A stretch of 64,000 nucleotides of DNA from Diadophis punctatus similis (taxonomy: Eukaryota; Chordata; Lepidosauria; Squamata; Dipsadidae), in NCBI GenBank assembly GCA_023053685.1, contig JALIGW010000032.1, positions 3,367,625-3,431,624 on the forward strand. Reading direction: 5' to 3'. The position numbers and the translations under genes are program-made. Shown here piece after piece: positions 52,565 to 63,389 of this stretch. Position 1 is the first letter of the stretch; every line of letters begins with the position of its first letter. The notes below the pieces were generated by a model. It saw only the letters and a program-made list of their open reading frames with translations. It was not told the origin of the DNA and did not search any database.

Positions 52565-53115
52565 AAAAAAAAGCCCACTCCCTTCTAGCACTGATTACCT
52601 AGTTGGGTAATGAAATGTCTTCAAGAAAATGACCAAATTCAGAGAACGTAAAAACCTCCACAGTTGGTATCTTCCTGCTCCTTCTCCTCTTCTCCTTCTC
52701 CTCCTCTCCACAAACCCCACTCCCTTCTAGCACTGATAATGTTATCTAATTGGGTCATGAAACTTCTTCAAGGAAACAACCAACTCAGATAGCATCAAGG
52801 ACCCCATAGTTCTCCACCTTCTTCTCCTCCTCCTCCTCCTCTTCTCCTCCTCCTCCTCTCCACAAACCCCACTCCCTTCTAGCACTGATGATGTTACCTA
52901 ATTGGATCATGAAACGTCTTCAAGGAAACAACCAACTCAGATAGCATCAAGGACCCCATAGTTCTCCTCCTCCTTCTCCTCCTTCCTTCTCCTCCTCCTC
53001 TCCACAAACCCCACTCCCTTCTAGCACTGATGATGTTTACCTAATTGGGTCATGAAATATCTTCAGGAAAACAACCAAGCTCAGAGAGCACCAAGGTCCC
53101 CATATCACGCTTCTT
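52565..53115 (+). mobile_element. PLE family B array, four plus-strand units
   Basis: Cores near 52588-52623 (deleted inside CTGATGA), 52730-52769, 52882-52921 and 53024-53064. Spacers are short CTC/CTT tracts. Period about 145 bp for the last three units, which are nearly identical and therefore recently duplicated. Confidence 0.7.
52882..52921 (+). ncRNA. Hammerhead-ribozyme-like motif, family B
   Basis: GCA, CTGATGA, TG, TTACC with GGATCA (weakened stem II), GAAACGTC and TTC. Core and triplet intact. Stem II and stem I each carry a mismatch. Confidence 0.4.
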
Positions 53116-53126
53116 CTGATGCCATC

Positions 53127-53545
53127 CAGAACTATTTGACCTCACAGAGTTGGCCTCCTCCAGGTCCCGTCGGCCAAGCAATGCCGGCTGGCGGGTCCTA
53201 GGGGGAGAGCCTTCTCTGTGGCTGGCCCCGCACTCTGGAACCAACTTCCACCAGAGACCCGAACTATCCCCACTCTGCTGGCCTTCCAAAAAGCCGTTAA
53301 GACATGGCTTTTCCTGCAGGCGGGGGGTAGAGCTTAACTCACTCGAGCTCACCCCCCAAGTATGTATGATGTTGAATGGTTGTTGATGATTTTTTATATT
53401 GTGTTTTAATTTTTATACTGTTTTTAATTAACATTTTAGATTTTGGTTATTCTTGTATTTTTCACTGTTGTACGCCGCCCTGAGTCCTTAGGGAGTTGGG
53501 CGGCATATAAGAATTCCAAAATAAATAAATAAATAAAATAAATAA
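53127..53545 (+). pseudogene. L2-like LINE 3' end
   Basis: Encodes HRVGLLQVPSAKQCRLAGP-like sequence, [24 protein letters not shown] sequence and the RQA/LQAGG end near 53330. The 3' UTR stem-loop 'cgccctgagtccttagggag' is at about 53474-53503, with an AAATA tail. Confidence 0.8.
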
Positions 53546-54010
53546 ATATTTCAGCTGCTCTTAGAGCCTCATATTTACCATGTTGCTACTCACCACACCC
53601 AAATTCCCTGAGTTAGTGCTTTGTCAGCGGTGCAAGGTAGACCGGACTAGAAAACCAAAGTCATACAGGCCAAAACTACTTTCCCTATAAGGTTATAGAA
53701 GCAGAGTCTTGCAAGTATGAATTCACTTCCTCGTCTCCCTCCCTCCCTTTAACTTGGGGAGATGCTTTCTCGGGTTACAGTTCTGGCCCAGGCTCAAGAA
53801 TCTTTTATCTGCCTGTTGTCTTTATTGCCATCTCTTTCCTGTTCCTCAAGGCTAATCTTAATCAATGACCATTATCTGCTTCCAAGCCATTAATCCCCCT
53901 GTTTCACATTGCACTCACTGTGTGATGCAGTTTTAAGGGCTTAAGGAGTGAGTTACTGTAGGAATAAGGAAAACCTTGACTGAAAGTCTCCCAGCTCTTA
54001 CTGCAGAAGA
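53546..54010. other. Non-repeat region
   Basis: Complex sequence. Nothing recognised. Confidence 0.4.
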
Positions 54011-54017
54011 CTCTATA

Positions 54018-54143
54018 CAGGGGTGGCCAAACTATGGTTCTTTGAGGACCTGTGGACTTCAGCTCCCAGAATTCCTGTCAGCTCAGGAATTCTGGGAGTT
54101 AAAGTCCACAGGTCCTCAAAGAACCATAGTTTGGCCACCCCTG
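54018..54143. mobile_element. Foldback hAT MITE, CAGGGGTGGCC family
   Basis: 126 bp, almost perfectly palindromic, with termini CAGGGGTGGCCAAAC and GTTTGGCCACCCCTG. CTCTATA flanks both sides (54011-54017, 54144-54150). Inserted at the same CR1 site class as 2508. Confidence 0.9.
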
Positions 54144-54586
54144 CTCTATAACATTTCAGACAAGCGGTTGTCCAGTCTCTCCTTAAACGATAGAGCACCT
54201 TCAAGTTCTGGTGGCAAGGTGTTCCCCTGGTTAATTGTTCTCACGTTAGGAAGTTTCTCCTTAATTCCAGGTTGCTTCTCTCCTTTGATTAGTTTCCATC
54301 CATTGTTTCTTGACTTGCCTGTATTCTACTCTGTCACGATTAGACCTCCTTCCTCAAATGTCTTTTGAAAAAACCAATAAGCGATCTTCTTCAATTTCAT
54401 GTGGGAAATTGATTCATCGACTTGATCATCTAGATGTTATATCTCCAAGGCTGCCATCTGAGTGGGCTTTCAAGGAGTTCACATTATACAGAATAACAGA
54501 GTTAAAAGAGACCTTGGAGGCAAGCCATTTCACTGATTCATTGTTATCACTTGTCAGGACGTTCCTCCTTAATTCTAAATTGGAGC
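54144..54586 (-). mobile_element. CR1 LINE 3' fragments
   Basis: First piece 54144-54322, second piece about 54490-54586, with unassigned sequence between (54323-54489). Confidence 0.75.
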
Positions 54587-54594
54587 TCTCTATT

Positions 54595-54973
54595 CAAGCG
54601 GTGGGTTCAGGGGTGAAATGCTCCCAGTTCGGGTGGGCCAGTTGGTCGTCGCAGAGCCGACGGAGCCGGTGGCGGTTGCAGTAGGGGGCTTCTCCCGCCC
54701 ACCCAGGCGCCGCCATTTGAGTTCTTTTGCCCTCTGCGCATGCGCAAAATGCTTTGCGCATGCGCAGAGGGCAAAAGAACTCAAATGGCGGCATCCAAGC
54801 GGGCGGGGGAAGTGGGCGGGGAAAGCCCCACGCCACGACCACCACCGGCTCCATCTGCTCTGCGACGACCGACTGGCCCGCCCTTACCGGGAGCATTTCA
54901 CTGCTGGGTGGGTTGCTCCCGGTTCGGCCCAGTTCTAAGAACCGGTAGCAAAGGGTTTTAGAACCCACTACTG
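54595..54973. mobile_element. hAT MITE with large internal palindrome, perfect TSD
   Basis: Perfect 8-bp TSDs TCTCTATT at 54587-54594 and 54974-54981. Termini are CAAGCGGTGGGTTC and GAACCCACTACTG. Positions 54709-54792 form a palindrome with 40-bp arms around a 4-bp spacer. Confidence 0.9.
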
Positions 54974-54980
54974 TCTCTAT

Positions 54981-55268
54981 TGTGTTGGCTTCAGTAGGCA
55001 AGAACAGACTAGCATAGATATAACAACATTTATTGACTCAAACTGAACTAAGGAACAACAGGCAAATGCCTGTAATTTATACTCTGGGCCCACAGGGTCT
55101 TAACCAATCACAATACTTGAAAAAACCCGCCCAAATATGAATGTTTTAAGTTTCCCTCCAAAACAGTTGCAGTTAACAGTTAGGGTCATCTAAAGGTTAG
55201 TTTCACTTTAGCAGGGTGAAGTTAACAGGGTCATCTAAAGGTTAGTTTCACTTTAGCAGGGCTTAACA
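54981..55268 (-). mobile_element. Solo LTR, about 290 bp
   Basis: On the minus strand it starts TGTTAAGCCCTGC, has a TATAAA-type box (GTATAAATTAC) and AATAAA (TCAATAAATG), and ends GCCAACACA. This promoter-to-polyA order is typical of an LTR. A 40-bp segment 'gggtcatctaaaggttagtt' is tandemly duplicated at 55184 and 55231. No TSD was found. Confidence 0.6.
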
Positions 55269-55274
55269 CAACTA

Positions 55275-55777
55275 CAGTATTTCCCCAAAAATAAGACCCT
55301 GTCTTATATTTTTTTGAACCCCAAAATAAGTGATTGGCCTTATTTTCTGGGAGGTCTTAGTATTTTGAGGCGCGTGGAGCAAGACGGGGCTCCTCTTTTA
55401 TTATTTTTATTATTTATTTTATTTTATTTTTCTTATGTGCCGCCCTACTCCCTGGGGACTCAGGGCGGCGTACAACATGTTAAGAACAATAAAAACAATA
55501 TTAATAAAATTAATGATGATTTAAAAGATTTAAAAAACAAACCAATCATACATACATGGGGGAGACCTAAGGAATTAATGGTCTCAAATCACCCCGCCTG
55601 CAGGAAGAGCCATGTCTTAATGGCTTTTTGGAAGGCCAGCAAGGTGGGGATAATTCAGATTACTCTTGTCATCTTACCTGATTTCCAGCTCTGTTTCCCT
55701 AACCTTAACCAAAGGAAATTGTATTTTCGGGAGAGGGCTTATTTTCAGGGGAAGGGCTTATTTTCGGGGAAACACAG
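55275..55777. mobile_element. Mariner-like MITE, CAGTATTTCCCC family, with LINE inserted
   Basis: Termini CAGTATTTCCCC and GGGGAAACACAG with TA on both sides (55273-55274, 55778-55779). The body holds an L2-like LINE 3' end on the minus strand. A fragment of the same MITE lies at 58785-58850. Confidence 0.8.
55397..55715 (-). pseudogene. L2-like LINE 3' end
   Basis: On the minus strand it reads from the [14 protein letters not shown] region (about 55600-55650) through the 3' UTR to the stem-loop (55439-55470) and an AAATAAAT tail at about 55397-55430. Confidence 0.8.
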
Positions 55778-55779
55778 TA

Positions 55780-55932
<153 letters not shown>

Positions 55933-55934
55933 TA

Positions 55935-56070
55935 TACATAACACTTTCTTTGATAAGTTTCCATGCTTTACTTCTTGTCCTGTCCTCAGGTGCTTTGGAT
56001 AATAAGTCAACCCCCTCTTCTTTGTGATAGCCCCTCAAGTACCGAAAGACCGTTATCATGTCTCTCCCCC
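55935..56070 (-). mobile_element. CR1 LINE internal fragment
   Basis: From 'gataagtttccatgctttac' to 'atcatgtctctccc', ending at a C11 run. Confidence 0.75.
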
Positions 56071-56082
56071 CCCCCCCAATGT

Positions 56083-56575
56083 TGAGATGTGGAGACTCTG
56101 GAAAGAGTGCAGAGAAGAGCAACCAAGATGATTAGGGGACTGGAGGCTAAAACATATGAAGAACAGTTGCAGGAACTGGGTATGTCTAGTTTAATGAAAA
56201 GAAGGACCAGAGGAGACATGATAGCAGTGTTCCAATATCTCAGGGGTTGCCACAGAGAAGAGGGAGTCAAACTATTCTCCAAAGCACCTGAGGGTAGAAC
56301 AAGAAGCAATGGGTGGAAACTAAACAGGGAGAGAAGTAACTTAGAATTAAGGAGAAATTTCCTGACAGTGAGAACAATTAATCCGTGGAACAATTTGCCT
56401 CCTGAAGCTGTGAGTGCTCCATCACTGGAGATTTTTAAAGAAGAAATTGGACAGCCATTTGTCTGAAATGGTATAGAGCTTCCTGCTTGAGTAGGGGGTT
56501 GGACTAGAAGACCTCCAAGGTCCCTTTCAACTCTGTTATTCAGTTATTGTTATTCTGTTATTCTATTCCATCAAA
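56083..56575 (+). pseudogene. CR1 LINE reverse transcriptase C-terminus and 3' end
   Basis: An open frame from 56089 encodes [20 protein letters not shown] and RRNFLTVRTINPWNNLPPEA, with a frame break near 56445 (EEIGQPFV). The 3' end continues to 'tgttattctattcc'. It meets the minus-strand CR1 at 55935 head to head. Confidence 0.9.
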
Positions 56576-56579
56576 TGTT

Positions 56580-56725
56580 CTTTATTCGCTTCAGCCTCAA
56601 GTCCCCTAATCCTCTTTGTTGCTCTTCTCTGCACTCTTTCTAGGGTCTCGACATCTTTTTTTATATCCTGGTGACCCAAATTGGATGCAGGATTCCAAGT
56701 GTGGTCTCACCAGTGCCATTTAGAG
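56580..56725 (-). mobile_element. CR1 LINE internal fragment
   Basis: From 'cctcaagtcccctaatcctc' to 'gtggtctcaccagtgcc'. Confidence 0.75.
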
Positions 56726-56945
56726 CGATACTATATCTTCACGTGAACTTGATAGCACACATAATGAACCATTTCCCCCCTTGCAATGAAATCTCCATCT
56801 CCGTTGCCACAAATGCCAACGGAGAATTTTACCCCCGGGTAAATGTAGGCTTATGGCTGAACTTTCCAACTTCAGAGACTAAAATTGATTGAATAAACTT
56901 TCAGATGGCTTGACAAATTAATAGAAAGGGGGGGGGCTAAACTTC
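56726..56945. other. Complex non-repeat island, CNE-like
   Basis: Includes 'gggtaaatgtaggcttatgg' and 'ctaaaattgattgaataaac'. No repeat recognised. Confidence 0.3.
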
Positions 56946-56949
56946 CATG

Positions 56950-57510
56950 TGCTGGAAGAGAGGAGGGAGGGAGGGAGAGGGAGAAGGAGGGAGGGAGAGG
57001 GGGAGAGGGAGAGGAAGAGGAAGAGGAAGAGGGAGGGAGGGAGAGAGGGAGAGAGAGAGAGAAAGGAATATTTATAGCTCGGGTGTAGAATCAGGGTGGA
57101 GGTTCATTCTCTGTGCTTGTGGGTTGGTTTCTGAACGTTTCATTACCAATTTAGGTAACCTCTTCAGCAGGATTTAGGGAATGTCAGTGTCGGCGTTCTT
57201 CTGCTTGTAATGGCTTCGTGTGCTCAGTAGGTCTTTTGATGGGGAGGTCATGTCAGGCGACGGTCACATCAGGTCAGGGTCTTGGGATGGGTCTTGGGAT
57301 GGATCAGATGTGAGTTGTGTCAAGTGAGGGTCTTGTGATGGGTTGTGAAGGGGAGGTCATGTCAGGTGAGGGTCAGTGGGAGGGGAAATACTGGTGGCAG
57401 GTTTGCGTGAGTTGGTTGAGGGTCAGTGCCATCTCTGGTTGGCTGTGGAGTTGATTTGAATTCTGAGGGGTTTGTAGGCTGGTTGTAGGTCAGTGTGTCT
57501 GTTGATGAAA
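56950..57510 (-). mobile_element. Purine tract and PLE family C repeat
   Basis: A GGA/GAGA tract (56953-57063) precedes a third repeat type, with a core at 57132-57169. Upstream sequence on the minus strand (57180-57510) has tandem phrases around 'gacctcccc' and 'caccagtatttcccctccc'. The position of a purine tract next to the core repeats the layout of family B. Confidence 0.55.
57132..57169 (-). ncRNA. Hammerhead-ribozyme-like motif, family C
   Basis: On the minus strand: CTG, CTGAAGA, GG, hairpin TTACC/GGTAA with a 6-nt loop, GAAAC, GTT, CAG. Stem I pairs CTG with CAG, a third stem I sequence distinct from those of families A and B. The triplet GUU is allowed by the NUH rule. Confidence 0.5.
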
Positions 57511-57524
57511 GATAGATGAGAGAA

Positions 57525-58232
<708 letters not shown>

Positions 58233-58735
58233 TCCCATTTGCATTTCCAAATATCACTTCTACCTGTCAAAATAGCCAGCCTTGGAGGGATGAACTCCCA
58301 AGCTATTTGCAACTCTGCAGCCTCTGGATCAAACACCCGCTTATGCAAAGCAGGGTCATAAACATGCCTTCACGTCTTTGATAAATCCATCTTCCCCTTG
58401 TCATTGTCACCGAGAAGCTGAGATGATGGGAGATTACGCCGTCAAGTCACCGTGGAAACGCCGGCAGAGTTTATGAATTTTTATAAGACGCGAGTCAGCT
58501 ATAATAGGAAGTCACGCTTAGGAGAAACGCTGACAACTTATGAAAGGATATGCCAACTTCACCAGGCCGGTGGTTAACCTGTCGAAATCAAAGGTGGCCT
58601 TGATGTAAATTTGCACCTGGTAGCAAATCCAGTCTGCCCTCTTTCCTTTTGACCTGTCAGGGCCAGCGTCTTTCTTGTAGTTGCTTTTTGGGTCTCTGAA
58701 AGCAACAAAGATACAGTATGTGGGCATCTATATGT
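58233..58735. other. Complex non-repeat island, CNE-like
   Basis: Includes 'gagattacgccgtcaagtca' and 'gaatttttataagacgcgag'. Balanced composition, no repeat recognised. Confidence 0.35.
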
Positions 58736-59205
58736 GTGACATGATAGCAGTCTTCCGATATTTGAGGAGCTGCCACAAAGGCCAAGCGCTTATTTCAGGG
58801 TTCAAAATTTCAGGGTCTTATTTTCAGGGAAACACGGTAGTGCTAATTATAGAAACTGGCCATTACAGAAGAAGAGACATCTACAGTATGTAGGCATGAG
58901 ATATGCACAAAGAAGAGGGGCTCAACCTATTCTCCAGAGCACCTGAAGGCAGGAGAAGAAGCAACAACGGATGGAAAGTAATTTAGGAGAGAAGCAACCT
59001 AGAACGAAGGAGAAATTTCCTGACATTGAGGACAATTAACCAGGGGAACAACTTGCCTCCCGAAGTTGCAGGTGTACCATCACTGGAGGTTTTTAAGAAA
59101 AGATTGGACAACCAATTTTCTGAAATATTGTAGGGTCTCCTGCTGGATCAAGGGGTCAGTCTATAAGATCTCCAAAGTCCCTTCCATCTCTGTTTTTTTT
59201 CTTTT
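58736..59205 (+). mobile_element. CR1 LINE 3' end with a 125-bp insertion
   Basis: CR1 at 58736-58780 and 58905-59205. CACAAAG lies at both joints. The insertion (about 58781-58904) contains part of the CAGTATTTCCCC MITE ('gtcttattttcagggaaaca') and ends near 'tgcacaaag'. Confidence 0.75.
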
Positions 59206-59274
59206 ATTCATTTGATAGAACAAACCAAGGAATTTCAACCTCTTCGCGCAGCTCCTCTTGGGACAGGGATTCTC

Positions 59275-59640
59275 AGAATATTCTGCAGAAGTATTCTAGG
59301 TGTGGTCTGACCAAGGCTTTATAGAGTGGTACTAGTACCTCTCTAATCCTTTATTGTTTCCCTCTATTTATGCAGCTCAGGACTCCGTTGGCCTTTTTGG
59401 CTGCTGCTACACACTGCTGGCTCATATTTAGTTGGCTGTCTACCAGGACTCCGAGATCCCTCTCACAATCGCTGCTATTGAGTGTGGTTTCGCCCAGTTT
59501 GTATGTGTATTTTTGATTCTTCTTGCCTAGGTGCAGAATTTTGCTTTTCTCTGTGTTAAATTTCATTTTATTGGTTTGGGCCCAGTGTTCGAGTCTGTCG
59601 AGGTCCCTCTGGATTTTGAGTCTGTCCTCTGGGGTGGAAG
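59275..59640 (-). pseudogene. CR1 LINE reverse transcriptase, middle part
   Basis: Minus-strand translation gives HWAQTNKMKFNTEKSKILHL, YTYKLGETTLNSSDCERDLG and LNMSQQCVAAAKKANGVLSC, nearly identical to the copy at 17108-18215. A stop follows GKQ. Closeness to that copy suggests the same subfamily. Confidence 0.9.
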
Positions 59641-59945
59641 GGGAGGGCAGGGCAGGGGAGGGAGGGAGGGAGAGGCGGAAGGAATTGCCTTATTTGGCAG
59701 TATTCAAACATTTTTCCCTGCGTAAGACCGAATCAAGATCAAGGGAGATGCTCCTTTTGATTCTTCTTCAGCACAGATGCTGAAGAAGAGTTATCTTTCT
59801 TTAATCTTTTGAAAGCCCCAAATACTTCCATCGGTGCTTGGCTTTTCACACAAAACATCTTTTTTCCTGACACTTCCTGGACCAACCATCCCAAATGTGA
59901 TGCTGCTTCATTATGTAGTGAATCCAGGAAGCCTTCTGGGAAATG
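59641..59945. other. Non-repeat segment
   Basis: Short GGGA-rich run at 59638-59680, then complex sequence. No gene recognised. Confidence 0.4.
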
Positions 59946-60655
59946 GTTTGATCTAGTGGTTGAGGCACCAGGCTAGAAAGCAGGAGACTGTGAGTTCTAG
60001 TCCTACCTTAGCCATTAAATCCAGCTGGGTGACTTTGGATCGATAACCAGGAGACTGGGAGTTCTAGTTCTGCCTTAGCCACAAAAGCCAGCTGGGTGAC
60101 TTTGCACCAATCACCAGGAGACTGGGAGTTCTAGTCCCGCCTTAGCCATAAAAGCCAACTGGGTGACTTTGGGCCAACAACCAGGAGATGGTGAGTTCTA
60201 GTCTTGCCTTAGCCATAAAAGCCAGCTGGATGAGTTTGGGCCAATCACCAGGAGACAGTGAGTTCTAGTTCCACCTTAGCCACGAAAGCCATCTAGGTGA
60301 CTTTGAGCCAATCACCAGGAGACTGGGAGTTCTAGTCCCGCCTTAGCCATAAAAGCCAGTTGGGTGACTTTGGACCAATCACCCCAAGACAGTAAGTTCT
60401 AGTTCCGCCTTAGCCACGAAAGCCATCTAGGTGACTTTGAGCCAATCACCAGGAGATGGTGAATTCTAGTTCTGTCCTTAGCCATGAAAGCCAGCTGAGT
60501 CCCTCTCTCTCAGCACAACCTACCTCACAATGTTGTTGTTGTGGGGAAAGGAGAAGGAGGAAGGTGTGTTGATTATTATTTTTTATCCCTTGAATTATTT
60601 GTAAAAAAAAATTATAAAGGCAGGAATGTAAATAAATAAATCAAATTGAATTAAA
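59946..60655 (+). mobile_element. tRNA-derived SINE with eight tandem B-box units
   Basis: The head 'gatctagtggttgaggc' resembles an A box. A 67-bp unit with 'gagttctagtcccgcctta' (B-box-like) then repeats eight times, from 59981 in steps of about 67 bp. The normal SINE tail with 'tcacaatgttgttgttgtgg' and an AAATAAAT end follows near 60520-60650. Confidence 0.8.
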
Positions 60656-61100
60656 TTAAATCCCTTAGCTCAGGTGATGGTGCATTTCCCCTTCAGATCA
60701 TTTAGCCAAGATGGTTGGGCTACCTTAGATGTTTCTATCTACCCTTTGATGATTCACATCTTCTCCACACCAAGCCAGTGGATGTCTGTGTGAATTAAAG
60801 GTACTGGCTATTTTCACTTGCTTTATTTTCAGTCAGGGCCTCAGAGTTCATTTGCTAAATCAGATGTGACAAGAGGAGATTTTATAGCTATTCATTGCTT
60901 GGCTCACCCCCATTTTGACCTGTTCAGCTATGTCAAGCAGAAGCAATTCTGAAAATATCCCAGGCACATTAGATCCCATATCTCTTCAACCAATGGCTTG
61001 CCCCTCTCTCCTGCCAGGAGAGCAGCGCATTTCCAGAAGGAAATGATCCATTATAGATACAAGGTTCTTTGGTAGGAAGAAAGAGTTATGGAGGCTACAA
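60656..61100. other. Non-repeat region
   Basis: Complex sequence. Nothing recognised. Confidence 0.4.
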
Positions 61101-61984
61101 GCAAAGGAGAAAGAGGGAGGGGGAGATGGAGATGGAGTGGAGGAGACAGAGAGAGGTGGGAGGAAGAGGAGGAGGATGAAGAGGAAAAGAAAGAGGAGGA
61201 GGAGGGGAATGATGGGTAGAAAGAGGAGGAGGAGGAGGAGGAGGAGGAGGAAGAGGAGGAAAAGAAAGAGGAGGAGGAGGGGAATGATGGGTAGAAAGAG
61301 GAGGAGGAGGAGGAGGAGGAGGAGGAGGAGGAGGAGGAGGAAGATGAAAAGAAAGAGGAGGAGGAGGGGAATGATGGGTAGAAGGAGGAGGAGGAAGAGG
61401 AGGAGGATGAAGAGGAAAAGAAAGAGGAGGAGGAGGGGAATGATGGGTAGAAAGAGGAGGAGGAGGAGGAGGAGGAGGAGGAAAAGAAAGAGGAGGAGGA
61501 GGGGAATGATGGGTAGAAAGAGGAGGAGGAGGAGGAGGAGGAGGATGAAGATGAAAAGAAAGAGGAGGAGGAGGGGAATGATGGGTAGAAGGAGGAGGAG
61601 GAGGAGGAAAAGGGGGGAAATGGGAGCAAGAGAAGAAGGAATAGGAGAGAGAAAGGGGAGCAAGAGAAGAAGAAGCAGAAGGAGAAGGAGAAGGAAAGGG
61701 AAAAGGAATAGGAGAGAATGCGAGCAAGAGAAGGAGGAGAGGAAAAAGGGGAGCAGGAAAAGGAGGAGGAGGAGGAGAGAAAAATGGAAGCAAGAGAAAG
61801 AGAAGAAGAAGAAGAAGCAGAAGGAGAAGGAAAGGGAAAAGGAATAGGAGAGAAAAGTGGGAGCAAGAGAAGGAGAAGGAGGAGAGAGAAATAGAAGAAG
61901 GAGAAGAAGAAAGGGAAGGAGGAGAGAAAAATAGAAGCAAGAGAAGGAGGAGAGAGAAAGGGTAACAAGAGAGGGAGAACATAT
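61101..61984. repeat. (GGA)n purine minisatellite
   Basis: Purine tract with a repeated spacer 'ggggaatgatgggtagaa' that occurs seven times between 61200 and 61590, spaced 55-100 bp apart. Then GAGCAAGAGAAG-type units. Minus-strand frames of 300-500 codons are Ser/Leu/Pro artefacts. Confidence 0.95.
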
Positions 61985-62035
61985 GCATGTATGTATGTAT
62001 GTATGTATGTATGTATGTATGTATGTATGTATGTT

Positions 62036-62107
<72 letters not shown>

Positions 62108-62110
62108 TGT
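61985..62110. repeat. (GTAT)n then (TTTC)n
   Basis: About 12 GTAT units followed by about 19 TTTC units. Confidence 0.97.
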
Positions 62111-62224
62111 TTTGCTGGAGCAGTTACTCGAAAGGCACATTTCCTAGATCCCAAGAGATAGCAAAGTTTAAAGTAGGAGAAGTGGAGCATCCATCCGCTC
62201 CATGGGAAAATGTGTGACAGGTAG

Positions 62225-62470
62225 ATTTCACGACAAAAGGCAGCTCTGCCAGTAAGCCTGTGCAATTGGGGCTTTAAAGGCGATCCCCAGGACTTTGAAG
62301 GCCACCTCGTGAAATGCAGCTCCTGGAATGGAGGTGCCCCATGGGTATAGTGACCTTTGCCCATAACTACACGCAGTGCTTCGCTCTGGACCCTCTGAAC
62401 CTTCCAGATGGTCTTCAAGGGCAGCCCCCTGTAAGTCTGTTGTAGTAGTCTAATCAGAACCAGCTCTCTT
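62225..62470 (-). pseudogene. L2-like LINE reverse transcriptase, decayed
   Basis: Minus-strand translation contains YRGLPLKTIWKVQRVQSEAL, GHYTHGAPPFQELHFTRWP, alignable to MGLPLKSIQRLQLVQNAAAR and the HVTPILRQLHWLP region at 40294. Strongly diverged, so an old copy. Confidence 0.7.
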
Positions 62471-62663
62471 CTTCCTTCTTCAACCAAGAACTCAGAGACG
62501 ACTTGCATAACTTGCAACCGTAATGCAATCGCGTCAAAACAGCAGCAAAAATGCGACAGTGATAAATATGGTTGTTCTCCCCATAAGTCCATAAAAAGCA
62601 GTTTTGCACTCAGAACAGAGTCCCAGACACGGTCAATGATGAGAGAAGAAAACTCCTCCTATC

Positions 62664-62896
62664 CAGGGGTGGGTTCCCAATTTTTCCTACTACCACTCTG
62701 TGGGTGTGGCTTATTTTATGGGTGTGGCTTGATGGTCATGTGACGGTGGGCGTGGCTTCATGGTCATGTGATTGGTTGGGGGTGGTTTGGCAGTCCTGTG
62801 ACTGGGTGGGAGTGGCTTTGCGGTCATGTGACTGGGTGGGAGTTGCTGGGTGGTCATATGACTGGGTGGGTGTGAACCGGGAGGAATCCACTCCTG
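62664..62896. mobile_element. hAT MITE, CAGGGGTGGGTT family, perfect TSD
   Basis: Perfect 8-bp TSDs CTCCTATC at 62656-62663 and 62897-62904. Termini are CAGGGGTGGGTTCC and GGAATCCACTCCTG. Interior has five diverged units around 'tggtcatgtgactgggtggg'. Confidence 0.95.
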
Positions 62897-62904
62897 CTCC
62901 TATC

Positions 62905-63154
62905 AGATATTCTGCTGAGTGGGAATTTGGGGAAGTTTTTTGTGTGTATCTGTAGTAGGACTGAACGCTAGCCTGGCATTCATCTTGGCTTGGAAGGAGA
63001 TCCACAGATTTTCCTGGGAGGAAAAAAAAATCCCCCACTGGGGAGCTGTATTTTGTTGGTAAACATTACATTGTGACTAGTGAAAATCAATTCCCTTTTT
63101 TTTTAAGTTAAAAAACCTGAGCAGCGCTGGGCTCCCTGAATTGGATAACAGATG
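62905..63154. other. Non-repeat segment
   Basis: Complex sequence. Nothing recognised. Confidence 0.4.
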
Positions 63155-63290
63155 AAGAGAGTTGGAAGGGACCTAGTAGATCATCTAGTCCACCCACCCA
63201 CCCCCGCCGCCCAAGCAAGAGACCCTACACTATTTCTGACAGATGGCAGTTGATGGAATCTGCACCTAGTAGCCAAGTGATCACTCAGTG
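63155..63290 (-). mobile_element. CR1 LINE 3' end
   Basis: From 'agagttggaagggacctagt' to 'ggaatctgcacctag'. Diverged. Confidence 0.75.
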
Positions 63291-63389
63291 GACAAAAAGA
63301 ATATTATGGTCCATTCGTTCCAATCTCCATCTCCTCAAAACCTGACCTGTTGGATTCAATTATTACCAGATGTTTGAACTATACTTCCC
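63291..63389. other. Short non-repeat segment
   Basis: Complex sequence before the pentamer array. Nothing recognised. Confidence 0.4.

Noticed and set aside
59946..60655. Cluster of tRNA genes
   Set aside because: B-box-like sequences recur every 67 bp, but there is only one A-box-like head, no cloverleaf and an AT-rich LINE-type tail. It is a SINE with internal duplication.
61051..62592. Open frames of 300-510 codons on the minus strand
   Set aside because: Serine, leucine, proline and phenylalanine runs from a purine triplet tract and TTTC repeats. Only the far end (62225-62470) resembles a protein, and that is a decayed LINE.
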